Assembly: GCF_900107235.1 (NCBI RefSeq)
Contig: NZ_FNPF01000004.1
Span: 62,001 to 126,000, forward strand
Length of the DNA: 64,000 bases
Direction: 5' to 3'
Origin: Citreimonas salinaria
GTDB lineage: Bacteria > Pseudomonadota > Alphaproteobacteria > Rhodobacterales > Rhodobacteraceae
Position numbers and translations under genes: made by a program. Below the pieces are notes generated by a model. That model saw only the letters and a program-made list of their open reading frames with translations. It searched no databases and had not been told where the DNA came from. Positions 32,013 through 41,714 of this stretch are shown here, piece after piece (within the stretch, counting starts at the first letter, position 1; each line of letters opens with the position of its first letter).

Positions 32013-32492
32013 ATGATCCCGCCGGCCGGCCTCGTGCTGGACGCGGCGGGCGACGTCGATGCCGTCTGCGCGGCGCTCGCGCCACAGGTCAGCGTGCTCG
32101 CGGTCCATTCGAACGCGGACGTGGACACGACGCTTCCGGTGCTGCGCGACCTTTACCCCGAACGTCCGGGCCTTCTGGCCGGCGTGCTGGCCGGGCTCGA
32201 ATGGGCCGCCGCGCAAGGGTTCGAGCAGCTGGTCACCGTTCCCGCCGATGCGCAGGTGCCGCCCGATCTCGTGGCACGGCTTCAGGACGCGGCGGCGCAG
32301 GCCGGCCCGGTGCCAATCGTCGCCTCGACCGGGGCAGGGCGCGTGGTCGCGATCGCGCTCTGGCCGGTGATCCGCACCGAACGCATCCGCAGCGCGCTTG
32401 CCACGGGCCAGCGGGATGCATCGGCGGTGATCGACGCGCTGGGCGGGGTCGAGCTTGCCCTTGGGGACCTGCCGCCTGCGCCGGAGGCCTAG
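32013..32492 (+). CDS. MobA-like nucleotidyltransferase-fold protein, N-terminus missing
   Basis: 159-residue protein resembling the C-terminal two thirds of MobA, which attaches GMP to molybdopterin. The segment RPGLLAGVLAGLEWAAAQGF and PADAQVPPDLVARLQDAA are recognisable MobA parts. The first strand and its nucleotide-binding loop LAGGxSxRMGxxK are absent: the N-terminus reads GLVLDAAGDVDAVCAAL. No frame upstream restores it. It may be a truncated or non-catalytic descendant. Its stop overlaps the end of the convergent membrane protein gene. Confidence 0.6.
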   Translation: MIPPAGLVLDAAGDVDAVCAALAPQVSVLAVHSNADVDTTLPVLRDLYPERPGLLAGVLAGLEWAAAQGFEQLVTVPADAQVPPDLVARLQDAAAQAGPVPIVASTGAGRVVAIALWPVIRTERIRSALATGQRDASAVIDALGGVELALGDLPPAPEA

Positions 32493-33505
32493 TCGAAGGT
32501 TCCGGCCACCCGGCCCAGCAGCATGAAGGCGCGCGCGGTTCGCGTGGCGGCAAAGTCGTTGATCTCGGAATCGCTGGCCTGCGGCTCGAACGCGGCGAAG
32601 GTCTTGTCGAAGCGGCGCAGGAAGTGATGAACCGCGTCGCGGAAGATCGGGTCCTGCTTCATCCGGCCGGCCGTCATCGCCAGCGCAGCGCGGTCATGGA
32701 CGCCCCCCAGCGCCGCGACGGCACGCCCGCGCGCGCCCTGGCCGAAGGCGCGCCACGTCTCGGGGCGCGCCATGTCGGGGCGCAGGTCGTCCATGTAGAT
32801 GCCGTCCTGGCTCAGCAGGGTCAGCACGTCCTGCGCGGCCTGGATCAGGTGCGCCGCCTGCCGGTCGCGCAGCGCGCGGCGCAGCGCGGCGAAGCCCTCG
32901 GTATCCTCGGCCGTCTCGGGGAAATGCAGCGCGCGGATGAAATCGGCGTTCGACAGGCGCGACTGCGCCTCGGGCGGGGTGCCAAGCGACAGCGCCTGCT
33001 GGTCGTCGTCCGCCGCCTCCGGCTCGGCCACCGGGTCCAGCGCCAGCCCGCCCTCGGCGATATGGGCCGAGGCGAACAGCGTCAGCCGCGCGTCCATCGC
33101 GGCCTGCGCGCGGGCGATCTCGTCCAGCCGCTTCGCCAGCGCGGGGTTCAGCGCTTCGGTCCGGCCGGTCTGCTGCTGCACCACGTAGGCCTGCCGCAGC
33201 GCGTCGATCGCGGCCCCCAGGCGGGCGCTTTCGGTCCGCACCGTGCGCGCCGCGCGCGCCGCCAGCACCGAGACCCAGATCAGCGCCACCGGCAGCACGA
33301 TCACCATCAGCCCCAGCACGAAGCCGGCGGCGCCGGGGATGCCGGTTCCGACCATCAGCACGTAACCCGCCGACAGCGCCACCCACAGCGCCGATGCGAC
33401 CGCGCCGACCACCTCGATCCCCGTCACGCCCTGCGGCGGCGCGGGATCGTAAAGGCCGGGCGCGCGGCCGCGGGACCGGTCGCCGTTCTGGGGCTTGTCG
33501 GACAT
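32489..33505 (-). CDS. Conserved hypothetical membrane protein
   Basis: 338-residue protein of unknown function. The first 90 residues hold a hydrophobic pair of helices, GIEVVGAVASALWVALSAGY and AAGFVLGLMVIVLPVALIWV, followed by a charged coiled-coil-like stretch (AALRTVRTES... to about residue 140) and a soluble helical C-terminal domain. It sits 8 bases after greA on the same strand and is likely cotranscribed. No catalytic motif is visible. Homologues in Rhodobacterales are commonly annotated only as hypothetical. Confidence 0.75.
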   Translation of the reverse strand: MSDKPQNGDRSRGRAPGLYDPAPPQGVTGIEVVGAVASALWVALSAGYVLMVGTGIPGAAGFVLGLMVIVLPVALIWVSVLAARAARTVRTESARLGAAIDALRQAYVVQQQTGRTEALNPALAKRLDEIARAQAAMDARLTLFASAHIAEGGLALDPVAEPEAADDDQQALSLGTPPEAQSRLSNADFIRALHFPETAEDTEGFAALRRALRDRQAAHLIQAAQDVLTLLSQDGIYMDDLRPDMARPETWRAFGQGARGRAVAALGGVHDRAALAMTAGRMKQDPIFRDAVHHFLRRFDKTFAAFEPQASDSEINDFAATRTARAFMLLGRVAGTFD

Positions 33506-33513
33506 GGCCAGCC

Positions 33514-33984
33514 CTACTTGTATTCGATCGACAGGATCTCGTAGCTCTTCTCGCCGCCCGGGGTGCGCACCTCGACGCTGTCGCCCTCGTCCTTGCCGAT
33601 CAGCGCGCGGGCGATGGGCGACTTCACGTTCAGCTTGCCCTTGTCGATGTTGGCCTCGTACTCGCCGACGATCTGCCAGGTCTTTTCCTCGTCGGTGTCC
33701 TCGTCCACGACGCGGACGGTGGCGCCGAACTTGACCGGGCCGGACAGCTTCGTGGGGTCGATCACGTCCGCAAGGCTCAGCACGCCTTCCAGCTCCTTGA
33801 TGCGCCCCTCGATGAAGCCCTGCTTCTCGCGGGCCGAGTGATACTCGGCGTTCTCCTTCAGGTCGCCCAGCTCGCGCGCCTCGGCGATGGCCTGGATCAC
33901 CGAGGGCCGTTCCACGGACTTGAGGTGCTTCAACTCGGCTTCGAGCGCGGCGAACCCGGCACGCGTCATCGGCATCTTTTCCAT
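33514..33984 (-). CDS. greA: Transcription elongation factor GreA
   Basis: 156-residue factor that stimulates cleavage of the backtracked transcript by RNA polymerase. The N-terminal coiled-coil carries [20 protein letters not shown], with the acidic tip residues typical of GreA, and the C-terminal domain has [19 protein letters not shown] and [13 protein letters not shown]. The start [14 protein letters not shown] is preceded by GGAG. It heads a short leftward pair with the membrane protein gene and is divergent from the ETF-QO gene. Confidence 0.95.
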   Translation of the reverse strand: MEKMPMTRAGFAALEAELKHLKSVERPSVIQAIAEARELGDLKENAEYHSAREKQGFIEGRIKELEGVLSLADVIDPTKLSGPVKFGATVRVVDEDTDEEKTWQIVGEYEANIDKGKLNVKSPIARALIGKDEGDSVEVRTPGGEKSYEILSIEYK

Positions 33985-34204
33985 CGGACTCCGCTCCCGT
34001 CGTCGTAAACGCACGAAACCCGCGGCCGGAGGTCCGGCGCGGTTTGGCCGGACTCTGTTCACAAGGCCCGGGCGGTTGCAAGGGCACAAGCGCGGCCGGC
34101 AAGGCCCTGCCGCGCATGCCGTAACGCCGTGTCGCGATTGCTCCCAGCGCGCGCCCGCGCTACCTACGCATATCAAGTGGATCACAAACGCCGGGAGGCT
34201 GCGG

Positions 34205-35854
34205 ATGAGCGCACCGACACGTGAATCGATGGAATACGACGTGGTGATCGTCGGCGGCGGGCCGGCCGGCCTGTCGGCGGCGATCAGGCTCAAGCAGCTG
34301 GACCCCGACCTGTCCGTCGTCCTGCTGGAAAAAGGCTCCGAGATCGGCGCGCACATCTTCTCGGGCGCGGTGCTGGATCCCTGCGGGCTGGATGCGCTGA
34401 TCCCCGACTGGAAGGAAAAGGGTGCGCCGCTGACCGTGCCCGTGACCGACGACAGCTTCTACATGCTGGGCGAGGGCGGCAAGATGCGCATCCCCAACTG
34501 GCCGATGCCGAAGCTGATGAACAACCACGGCAACTACGTGGTCTCGATGGGCAACGTCTGCCGCTGGATGGCCGAGCAGGCCGAGGCGCTGGGCGTCGAG
34601 GTCTTCGCCGGCATGTCGTGTTCCGAACTGGTCTATGACGGCGACCGGGTGAAGGGCGTCGTCGCCGGCGAATTCGGCCGCAACGCCGACGGCACCGAGG
34701 GGCCGGGCTACGAGCCGGGCATGGAGCTGCACGGCAAGTACGTCTTCCTCGGCGAGGGCGTGCGCGGCAGCCTGACGAAAGAGGTCATGGCGAAATACGA
34801 CCTGTCCAAGGGGCACGAGCCGCAGAAATTCGGCCTCGGGATGAAGGAGCTGTGGGAGATCGACCCCGACAAGCACAAGCCCGGCAGCGTCACCCACACG
34901 ATGGGCTGGCCGCTGAACGGCAATGCCGGCGGCGGGTCGTTCATCTACCACCTGGACAACAACCAGGTCTACGTGGGCTTCGTGGTGCACCTGAACTACG
35001 AGAACCCGCACCTCTATCCCTACATGGAATTCCAGCGCTTCAAGCACCACCCGCTGGTGGCCGAGCTGCTGAAGGGCGGCAAGCGCATCGCCTACGGCGC
35101 CCGCGCCATTTCCGAAGGCGGCTACCAGTCGATGCCCAAGATGGTGGCACCCGGCGTGGCGATCCTCGGCTGCGGCGTGGGCATGGTCAACGTGCCGCGC
35201 ATCAAGGGCAACCACAACGCCATGCTGTCGGGCAAGGCCGCGGCCGAGGCCGCCCATGCCGCGCTGAGCGCGGGCCGCGAGGGCGACGAGCTGAGCGATT
35301 ACGAGACCGAGGTGCGCAACGGCGCCATCGGCCAGGACCTCAAGCGCGTCCGCAACGTGAAACCGCTCTGGTCGAAATACGGCCTGACCGCGTCGCTGGC
35401 GCTGGGCGGCCTCGACATGTGGACCAACTCGCTGTTCAACGGGTCGCTCTTCGGCACGATGAAGCACGGCAAGACCGACGCCGAATCCACCGGCAAGGCG
35501 GCCGACTTCAAGCCGATCGACTACCCCAAGCCCGACGGCACGCTGTCCTTCGACCGCCTGACCAACGTCAGCTATTCCTTCACCAACCACGAGGAAAGCC
35601 AGCCGGCGCACCTCAAGCTGAAGGACCCGGACCTGCCGGTGGCGGTAAACCTGCCGGAGTATGGCGGACCCTCGGCCCGCTACTGCCCGGCCGGCGTCTA
35701 CGAGTTTGTCACCGAAGAGGGCAAGGATCCGCGCTTCGTGATCAACTTCCAGAACTGCGTGCACTGCAAGACCTGCGACATCAAGGACCCGCGCCAGAAC
35801 ATCGTCTGGACGGTCCCGCAGGGCGGCGACGGGCCGAACTACCCGAACATGTGA
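34205..35854 (+). CDS. Electron transfer flavoprotein-ubiquinone oxidoreductase
   Basis: Membrane-associated enzyme that takes electrons from ETF and reduces ubiquinone. The 549-residue protein has the FAD motif [19 protein letters not shown] near the N-terminus, the ubiquinone-domain segments of the family, and the C-terminal 4Fe-4S cluster cysteines in YCPAGVYE and [15 protein letters not shown]. An ATG at 34205 is preceded by GGGAGG. An ATG at 34229 (MEYDVV) is possible. With etfBA at the left edge and the acyl-CoA dehydrogenase at 27,227 it completes the electron route from acyl-CoA to quinone. Confidence 0.95.
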   Translation: MSAPTRESMEYDVVIVGGGPAGLSAAIRLKQLDPDLSVVLLEKGSEIGAHIFSGAVLDPCGLDALIPDWKEKGAPLTVPVTDDSFYMLGEGGKMRIPNWPMPKLMNNHGNYVVSMGNVCRWMAEQAEALGVEVFAGMSCSELVYDGDRVKGVVAGEFGRNADGTEGPGYEPGMELHGKYVFLGEGVRGSLTKEVMAKYDLSKGHEPQKFGLGMKELWEIDPDKHKPGSVTHTMGWPLNGNAGGGSFIYHLDNNQVYVGFVVHLNYENPHLYPYMEFQRFKHHPLVAELLKGGKRIAYGARAISEGGYQSMPKMVAPGVAILGCGVGMVNVPRIKGNHNAMLSGKAAAEAAHAALSAGREGDELSDYETEVRNGAIGQDLKRVRNVKPLWSKYGLTASLALGGLDMWTNSLFNGSLFGTMKHGKTDAESTGKAADFKPIDYPKPDGTLSFDRLTNVSYSFTNHEESQPAHLKLKDPDLPVAVNLPEYGGPSARYCPAGVYEFVTEEGKDPRFVINFQNCVHCKTCDIKDPRQNIVWTVPQGGDGPNYPNM

Positions 35855-35939
35855 CCGCAGCGTGCGGCCCGGCGCGATTGTCAAGCGGCGGCCGCGCGCA
35901 TACGATCGCGCACGCGACACCAAGCGCAGGAGGACACGC

Positions 35940-37694
35940 GTGCCAACCATGAGACAGACGATCCGGGCGGGGCTTCTGGCGTTCTGCGCGCTGGGCGCGA
36001 TCGGACCCGCCGCGGCGGCGGCCAACGGTCTGGCCGGCGATTACCTCGCCGCGCGGCAGGCCAGCTTCACCGGCGACCTCGCGGCGGCGGCCGAATATTA
36101 CGGCCGTGCCGTGGACAACGACCCGTCGAACCTGTCGCTGCTGGAACGCGCGGTGCTGGCCAACGTCTCGCTCGGCCGCTTCGACGCGGCGGCGGAACGG
36201 GCCGACCAGCTGACCGGACAGGGCGGGCAAAGCCAGCTGGCGCAGATGGCGCAGGTCGCGCGCGACGCCCAGTCCGAGAATTACAGCGCCGTCCTGATGG
36301 CCATCGATGAGGGCCGCGGCTTGGGCCCGCTGGCCGACGGTCTGATCGAGGCCTGGGCGCAGCTGGGCCAGGGCGACATGTCGGCGGCGCTGGTGGCGTT
36401 CGACGACGTCTCGGCCCAGCAGGGCCTGTCGGCCTTCGCGGGCTACCACAAGGCGCTCGCGCTGGCATCGGTCGGCGATTTCGAAAGCGCCGAGGCGATC
36501 TTCGGCGCCGGCGGCGCGGGCGGCATGGCCAACACCCGGCGCGGCATCATGGCCCGGTCCGAGATCCTGTCGCAGCTCGACCGGTTCGACCAGGCGCTGG
36601 GCCTCATAGACGAGACCTTCGAGGGCGATCTGGATCCCGCGCTGGCCGAGATGCGTGCGCGCCTGGCCGCGAAGGAGAAGATTCCCTTCACGCATGTCCG
36701 CTCTGCCCGCGACGGCATGGCCGAGGTGTTCTACACGCTCGCCGGCGCGCTCGCCGGCGAGGAGAACGCCGACCTGACCCTGATCTACGCGCGTGTCGCC
36801 AACCACCTGCGCCCCGATCACGTCGACGCCATGCTGCTGGCGGCCGAGCTGCTGGAAAGCCTCGGCCAGTACGATCTCGCGATCGAGACCTACGCCGCCG
36901 TGCCGCCCGACCACCCGGTCTTCCACGCGGCCGAGCTTGGTCGCGCCGAGGCGCTGCGCCGGCAGGGCAGCATCGACGAGGCTATCGCCGTGCTCGACGC
37001 GCTGCGCGAAAGCCATGACGACATGGCGGTGGTGCATTCCACGCTGGCCGATCTCTACCGCGAGCAGGAGCGCTTCGTCTTGGCCTCCGACGCCTATACC
37101 GCAGCAATCGACCGGATCGACGAGATCGGCGAACGGCAGTGGTTCCTGTTCTACGCCCGCGCCATCTCCTACGAGCGTCAGGACATGTGGGAACAGGCCG
37201 AGGCCGATTTCCGCCGCGCGCTGGAACTCAACCCCGAGCAGCCGCAGGTGCTGAACTACCTCGGCTATTCGCTGGTCGAGAAGCAGCAGAAGCTGGACGA
37301 GGCGCTGGACATGATCGAACGGGCCGTCGCCGCGCGGCCCGACAGCGGCTACATCGTCGACAGCCTCGGCTGGGTGCTCTACCGCCTCGGCCGCTATGAC
37401 GAGGCCGTGGGCCACATGGAGCGCGCGGCCGAGCTGATGCCCGTCGACCCGGTGGTCAACGACCACCTAGGCGACGTCTACTGGGCCGTTGGCCGCGAAC
37501 TCGAGGCGGAATTCCAGTGGAAGCGCGCGCTGTCCTTCGTCGACTGGGAGGATGCCGCCGAAGAGGTCGATGCCGAGCGCATCCGCCGCAAGCTCGAGGT
37601 CGGGCTGGACCAGGTGCTGGTCGAAGAGGGCGCGCCGCCCCTGCGCATGGCGGGCGACGCGACCGGCGGCGACGCGGGCGAGGATGCCAACTGA
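35940..37694 (+). CDS. Tetratricopeptide repeat (TPR) protein, exported
   Basis: 584-residue protein that starts at a GTG, because AGGAGG lies six bases upstream; the next in-frame ATG at 35949 is farther from it. A signal peptide (MRQTIRAGLLAFCALGAIG, cut near AAAA) is followed by many TPR-like helical repeats (for example ALELNPEQPQVLNYLGYSL and AAELMPVDPVVNDHLGDVY), so it is a periplasmic or outer-membrane scaffold. Similar proteins are conserved in Rhodobacterales. ispE begins 11 bases before its stop. A role in cell-envelope assembly is possible only by analogy. Confidence 0.85.
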   Translation: MPTMRQTIRAGLLAFCALGAIGPAAAAANGLAGDYLAARQASFTGDLAAAAEYYGRAVDNDPSNLSLLERAVLANVSLGRFDAAAERADQLTGQGGQSQLAQMAQVARDAQSENYSAVLMAIDEGRGLGPLADGLIEAWAQLGQGDMSAALVAFDDVSAQQGLSAFAGYHKALALASVGDFESAEAIFGAGGAGGMANTRRGIMARSEILSQLDRFDQALGLIDETFEGDLDPALAEMRARLAAKEKIPFTHVRSARDGMAEVFYTLAGALAGEENADLTLIYARVANHLRPDHVDAMLLAAELLESLGQYDLAIETYAAVPPDHPVFHAAELGRAEALRRQGSIDEAIAVLDALRESHDDMAVVHSTLADLYREQERFVLASDAYTAAIDRIDEIGERQWFLFYARAISYERQDMWEQAEADFRRALELNPEQPQVLNYLGYSLVEKQQKLDEALDMIERAVAARPDSGYIVDSLGWVLYRLGRYDEAVGHMERAAELMPVDPVVNDHLGDVYWAVGRELEAEFQWKRALSFVDWEDAAEEVDAERIRRKLEVGLDQVLVEEGAPPLRMAGDATGGDAGEDAN

Positions 37695-38493
37695 GGCCTT
37701 CGCGCCGGCCAAGGTCAACCTGGCGCTGCACGTCACGGGCCGGCGGGACGACGGCTACCACCTGCTCGACTCGCTGGTGGCCTTCGCCGACATCGGCGAC
37801 CGGATCGCCGTCGCCCACGCGCCCGAAACGCGCCTGACGGTCACCGGCCCCCGCGCGGGCGGCGTGCCGGCGGATGCGCGCAACCTGTGCTGGCGCGCGG
37901 CCGAACTGCACGGCACGCACGCCCACATCACGCTGGAAAAGCACCTGCCGGCGGCGGCCGGCATCGGCGGCGGATCGTCCGACGCCGCCGCCACGCTGCG
38001 CGCGCTCGAGGCCCTGACCGGCCGAGGTACGGATTTCGACCCGCTCGTCCTCGGCGCCGACCTGCCGGTCTGCCTGTACGCCCGCGCCGCCCGCATGCAG
38101 GGCATCGGCGAGGCGCTGACCCCGCTGGACCTGCCGCCGCTGCCGGCGGTGCTGGTCAACCCCGGCGTCGAGGTGCCCACCGGCCCGGTCTTCGCTGCGC
38201 TGCCGTCGCGGGAAAACCCGCCGATGACCGACATGCCGGTCGCGCGCGACCGGCAGACGTTCCTCGGCTGGCTCGCCGCGCAGCGCAACGATCTGCAGGC
38301 CCCTGCCATCGGCCTGCAGCCGGTCATCGCGCAGGTGATCGACGCGCTGCGCGACGCCGATCTCGCGCGGATGTCCGGCTCGGGCGCCACCTGTTTCGGC
38401 CTTTATCCGGTCCAAGGCGCCGCCGAGCGCGCAGCCGGCCGCATCGCCGCCCGCCATCCCGGTTGGTGGACTGCCGCCTGCACCCTGGGCTAG
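37684..38493 (+). CDS. ispE: 4-diphosphocytidyl-2-C-methyl-D-erythritol kinase
   Basis: Phosphorylates CDP-ME in the non-mevalonate isoprenoid pathway. The 269-residue GHMP kinase has the N-terminal AFAPAKVNLALHVTGRRDDGYH, the ATP-binding loop PAAAGIGGGSSDAAATL near residue 91, and the C-terminal SGSGATCFGLYP. The start ATG lies inside the 3' end of the TPR gene (11-base overlap). Its isoprenoid product feeds the prenyl synthase encoded next on the other strand. Confidence 0.94.
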   Translation: MPTEAFAPAKVNLALHVTGRRDDGYHLLDSLVAFADIGDRIAVAHAPETRLTVTGPRAGGVPADARNLCWRAAELHGTHAHITLEKHLPAAAGIGGGSSDAAATLRALEALTGRGTDFDPLVLGADLPVCLYARAARMQGIGEALTPLDLPPLPAVLVNPGVEVPTGPVFAALPSRENPPMTDMPVARDRQTFLGWLAAQRNDLQAPAIGLQPVIAQVIDALRDADLARMSGSGATCFGLYPVQGAAERAAGRIAARHPGWWTAACTLG

Positions 38494-38611
38494 GGCGTCT
38501 TCCGTTCCAGGGTTGCCTGGGGCTGGATCGCTCCGCACGCGCGAGAGCAGCAGAGCTCACCGCAACGCTTAACGGTGCGTCTCGGTGCAAGCCCGACCAC
38601 GCCCCGGATGG

Positions 38612-39610
38612 TCAGTGGACGCGCGCGACCACGTAATCGGCCAGGTCGATCAGCAGGTCCCGGATCTCGCCCTCGGGCAGGCGGCCCATCGCCTCCTTGG
38701 CGCGCGCCGACCAGCTCAGCGCCTCGGCCCGCGTCGCTTCCAGCGCGCCGTGCTTGTCCATCAGCGCGATCGCGTGGGGCAGGTCGTCGTCGCGCTGCTC
38801 GCCCTTCTCGATCACCCGCACCCAGAACGCGCGCTCGGTCTCGTCGGCATGGGCCACGGCCTTGATCACCGGCAGGGTCAGCTTGCGCTCGCGGAAATCG
38901 TCGCCGACGTTCTTGCCCGTCGCGTCCGAGCCCCAGTAATCCAGCAGGTCGTCGACGATCTGGAAGGCGATCCCCAGCGCGTCGCCGTAGTCGAACAGCG
39001 TGCGCACCTCGTCCTCGGGGCGGTCGGCGATCACGCCGCCCACTTCCGTCGCGGCCGAGAACAGCGCCGCCGTCTTGCCGCGCACCACCTGACGGTAGAT
39101 GTCCTCGGTCGTGGACAGGTTCTGCGCCGCCGTCAGCTGCAGCACCTCGCCCTCGGCGATCGTGGCCGCCGCGTCCGACAGGATGCGCAGCACGCGCAGG
39201 TTGCCGGTCTCGGTCATCAGCTGGAAGCTGCGCGCGAACAGGTAGTCGCCCACCAGCACGCTCGACTTGTTGTCCCACAGCAGGTTCGCCGTCGGCCGCC
39301 CGCGCCGCTGGCCGCTTTCGTCCACCACGTCGTCGTGCAGCAGCGTCGCGGTGTGGATAAACTCGACCGTCGCGGCGAGATGCACGTGGTACGGCCCCTC
39401 GTAGCCGCACAGCCGCGCCGCCGCCAGCGTCAGCATCGGGCGCAGCCGCTTGCCGCCGGCCTCGACCAGGTGCGCCGTCACCTCGGGGATGCGCGGCGCG
39501 TGGCGCGAGGCCATGCGCTCGCGGATTACCGCGTTCACGGCGGTCATCTCGGTGTCCAGCAGTGCTGCCAGGCGGTCATGCGGCTTTGCGCGCGGGTCGT
39601 CCAAACTCAT
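38612..39610 (-). CDS. Long-chain polyprenyl diphosphate synthase (quinone side chain)
   Basis: 332-residue trans-prenyltransferase with the two aspartate-rich motifs, LLHDDVVDESGQRRGRPTA and FQIVDDLLDYWG, plus AGGKRLRPMLTLA and the lysine in NVGDDFRERKLTLP. The chain length cannot be read securely, but in alphaproteobacteria this gene usually makes the C50 chain of ubiquinone-10 (decaprenyl). The start is ATG 39610; an upstream TTG is less likely. It is divergent from the DUF2007 gene. Confidence 0.93.
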   Translation of the reverse strand: MSLDDPRAKPHDRLAALLDTEMTAVNAVIRERMASRHAPRIPEVTAHLVEAGGKRLRPMLTLAAARLCGYEGPYHVHLAATVEFIHTATLLHDDVVDESGQRRGRPTANLLWDNKSSVLVGDYLFARSFQLMTETGNLRVLRILSDAAATIAEGEVLQLTAAQNLSTTEDIYRQVVRGKTAALFSAATEVGGVIADRPEDEVRTLFDYGDALGIAFQIVDDLLDYWGSDATGKNVGDDFRERKLTLPVIKAVAHADETERAFWVRVIEKGEQRDDDLPHAIALMDKHGALEATRAEALSWSARAKEAMGRLPEGEIRDLLIDLADYVVARVH

Positions 39611-39665
39611 CCTGCCCCCCAACGAAGGCTCGACAATCGCCGGGCCCTGATCCTACATCCAACCC

Positions 39666-39881
39666 ATGGAAGAGCTCTTGCGCACCAACGACATAACGCT
39701 GATCCCGTACGCCAGAAGCCTTCTGGACGCCGAGGGTATAGACAGCTTCGAGTTCGACGTAAACATGAGCGTCCTCGAAGGGTCGATCGGCATATTGCCG
39801 CGCAGGCTGATGGTGCGGCGCGACCAGATCGACGGCGCCCGCCGCGTGCTGCGGCAGGCGGGCGTGCAGTTTGAGGCATGA
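39666..39881 (+). CDS. DUF2007 domain protein
   Basis: 71-residue protein that fits the DUF2007 (putative signal transducing) family. MEELLRTNDITLIPYARSLL and the C-terminal RRLMVRRDQIDGARRVLRQ are the conserved ends. Function unknown. The TTG start of the methyltransferase gene lies inside its last codons, so the two are coupled. No obvious Shine-Dalgarno site precedes the ATG, 55 bases from the divergent prenyl synthase gene. Confidence 0.85.
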   Translation: MEELLRTNDITLIPYARSLLDAEGIDSFEFDVNMSVLEGSIGILPRRLMVRRDQIDGARRVLRQAGVQFEA

Positions 39882-40644
39882 ACCCTTCGCCGACGAGGAC
39901 CTGACCCGCGACGCGTTCCTGGGCGGGCGACTTCACATCCGCCAGCCGCGCGCCGGCTACCGCGCCGGGATCGACCCGGTGCTGCTGGCCGCCGCCATCC
40001 CCGCGCGGTCGGGCGAGACCGCGCTGGAGCTTGGCTGCGGCGCAGCACCCGCCCTGTGCTGCCTCGGGATCCGCGTGCCGGGCCTGACGCTGGCGGGCCT
40101 GGAACTACAGCCCGGTTATGCCCACCTCGCCCGCCGCAACCTGGCCGAAAACGCCCTCGTCGGCACGATCCTCACCGGCGACGTCACCGATCCGCCGGCA
40201 GACCTGCGCGCCATCGCCGCCGATCACGTCCTGATCAACCCGCCCTATTTCGAACCCGGCACCCGCAGCCCCGCCCCCGATCCGGGGCGCGAGATCGCGC
40301 TGGCCGGGCCCGCGCCGCTGGCCGCCTGGATCGACACCGCCGCGCGGCGGCTGAAGCCCGGCGGCACCTGCCATGTCGTGCTGCGGGCCGAGCGTCTGCC
40401 CGAGGCGCTGGCCGCCCTGGCCGCGCGCCTGGGCTCGATAGAGGCGCTGCCGCTGCTTCCGCGCGCAGGCCTGGCCCCGCGGCTGGTCCTGCTGCGCGCG
40501 CGCAAGGGCGGGCGCGCCGCGTTCCGCCTTCACGCCGGCCTCGTTCTGCACGAGGGCGATTCGCACGCGCGGGACGGCGACGATTACGCGCCCGCCGTCT
40601 CGGCCGTGCTGCGCAACGCTGAGGCGCTCAAATTTCCGGCGTGA
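39871..40644 (+). CDS. TrmN6-like methyltransferase
   Basis: 257-residue class I methyltransferase with the SAM loop ALELGCGAAPALCCLG and the N6-adenine/DNA-type motif INPPYFEPG, as in tRNA1(Val) A37 N6-methyltransferase (TrmN6) and its relatives. The start is a TTG at 39871 (MRHEPFADEDLTRDAFLGG); the only nearby ATG is out of frame. The upstream DUF2007 gene overlaps its start. The exact substrate (tRNA, rRNA or protein) is not proven by sequence. Confidence 0.82.
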   Translation: MRHEPFADEDLTRDAFLGGRLHIRQPRAGYRAGIDPVLLAAAIPARSGETALELGCGAAPALCCLGIRVPGLTLAGLELQPGYAHLARRNLAENALVGTILTGDVTDPPADLRAIAADHVLINPPYFEPGTRSPAPDPGREIALAGPAPLAAWIDTAARRLKPGGTCHVVLRAERLPEALAALAARLGSIEALPLLPRAGLAPRLVLLRARKGGRAAFRLHAGLVLHEGDSHARDGDDYAPAVSAVLRNAEALKFPA

Positions 40645-40759
40645 CACGGTAGGGTTGTCATCAATTCGCAGCAATCTTCCGCCGCATGATGCAGGCGCAG
40701 CGTGACAGAAACGGTTTCCTGTGGTGCACTGAAGATCTCGACACCATATGGAGGATACC

Positions 40760-40930
40760 ATGAGCCTTAGTTCGCATGTCCAGGAACTGAAGCGGAAGCA
40801 CCATTCGCTTTCGATGGCCGTGGAAGAGGCGCAGCGCGCGCCCAGTGTTGACGATTTGCATCTGTCCGACCTCAAGAAGCGCAAGTTGCGCCTGAAAGAG
40901 GAGATCACGCGGCTCACGCCTTCGGCGTGA
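40760..40930 (+). CDS. YdcH-like DUF465 protein
   Basis: 56-residue helical protein typical of the DUF465/YdcH family: SLSSHVQELKRKHHSLSMAV then a second helix with SDLKKRKLRLKEEI. Function unknown. GGAGG at 40750-40754 is five bases from the ATG at 40760, which settles the start over an ATG at 40748. The stop lies inside a long hairpin. Confidence 0.85.
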   Translation: MSLSSHVQELKRKHHSLSMAVEEAQRAPSVDDLHLSDLKKRKLRLKEEITRLTPSA

Positions 40931-40955
40931 CAGGATCGCTGACGCCGAAGGCGTG
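40915..40955. terminator. Perfect 14-bp hairpin over the end of the DUF465 gene
   Basis: CACGCCTTCGGCGT (40915-40928) pairs fully with ACGCCGAAGGCGTG (40942-40955) across a 13-base loop. The stop codon TGA (40928-40930) lies at the loop edge. There is no T run, so it may stabilise the message end or act as a weak or Rho-dependent terminator. Confidence 0.5.
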
Positions 40956-41105
40956 ATCGGGCCGGCCCGCATACGGGTCGCGCAGTATTGCCCCTGAGAC
41001 GGGGGCCCCACGGGCCTTCAAAGGCCCCTCTCCCTCAGAAAGCGGTCGGACCGCGTCACGCTCGGCGCGGCCGACACGCCTTCCACCGGACAAGGCGGCG
41101 GCGCC

Positions 41106-41714
41106 TCAGCCCGCCATGAACCGCGCCAGCGCGTCGATTTCCGGCTGGGCGATCTCGTGCCCGCCCGGATGCCATTGCGCCGACACCTCGGATTCCTGCG
41201 CATCGAACCAGTCGATCAGTTCCTGCGTTTGCGGCGCCGGGCAGATCGGGTCGCGCTGCCCCGCCGTGATCAGCACCCGCGTGCCCTTCAGCCCCGGCTG
41301 CGGGTCCGGCGTCCACGGGATCAGCGCGTGCAGCAGCGCCATGTCCGTGAACAGCTCCGGGTGCCGGAACGCAACCGAGGCCATGATGTTCGCGCCGTTG
41401 GAATAGCCCAGCCCGATGACACGATCGGCCCCCACGCGCGCCTTGTGCGCGGCGATGAAGCCCGCCATGCGCGTCGTGCGCGTGGCCAGGTCCTCCATGT
41501 CGTAGATGCCTTCCGCCTTGCGGCGGAAGTAGCGCAGCGCGCCCATCTCCGACACATCGCCACGGACCGAGATCACGTGCGCCCCCGGCAGGACCTGCCG
41601 GGGAAAGTCGTGGAACTGCCGCTCGGACCCACCTGTGCCGTGGAAGGTGAAGACCAGCGGCGCGCCGGGCTCGCCTTTCGTTTCGGCGAAGGTGTAGTTC
41701 TGCAACTCAGTCAT
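41106..41714 (-). CDS. Carboxylesterase/phospholipase-type alpha/beta hydrolase (MhqD-like)
   Basis: 202-residue alpha/beta hydrolase. The oxyanion segment is FTFHGTGGSERQFHD, the nucleophile is in GLGYSNGANIMASV (GYSNG), the acid in ITAGQRDPICP and the histidine in HPGGHEIAQPE. It overlaps the upstream dioxygenase-like gene by eight bases. The pair matches mhqO-mhqD in Bacillus, induced by hydroquinones and quinones, which is the basis of the name; the substrate here is inferred from context. Confidence 0.85.
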   Translation of the reverse strand: MTELQNYTFAETKGEPGAPLVFTFHGTGGSERQFHDFPRQVLPGAHVISVRGDVSEMGALRYFRRKAEGIYDMEDLATRTTRMAGFIAAHKARVGADRVIGLGYSNGANIMASVAFRHPELFTDMALLHALIPWTPDPQPGLKGTRVLITAGQRDPICPAPQTQELIDWFDAQESEVSAQWHPGGHEIAQPEIDALARFMAG

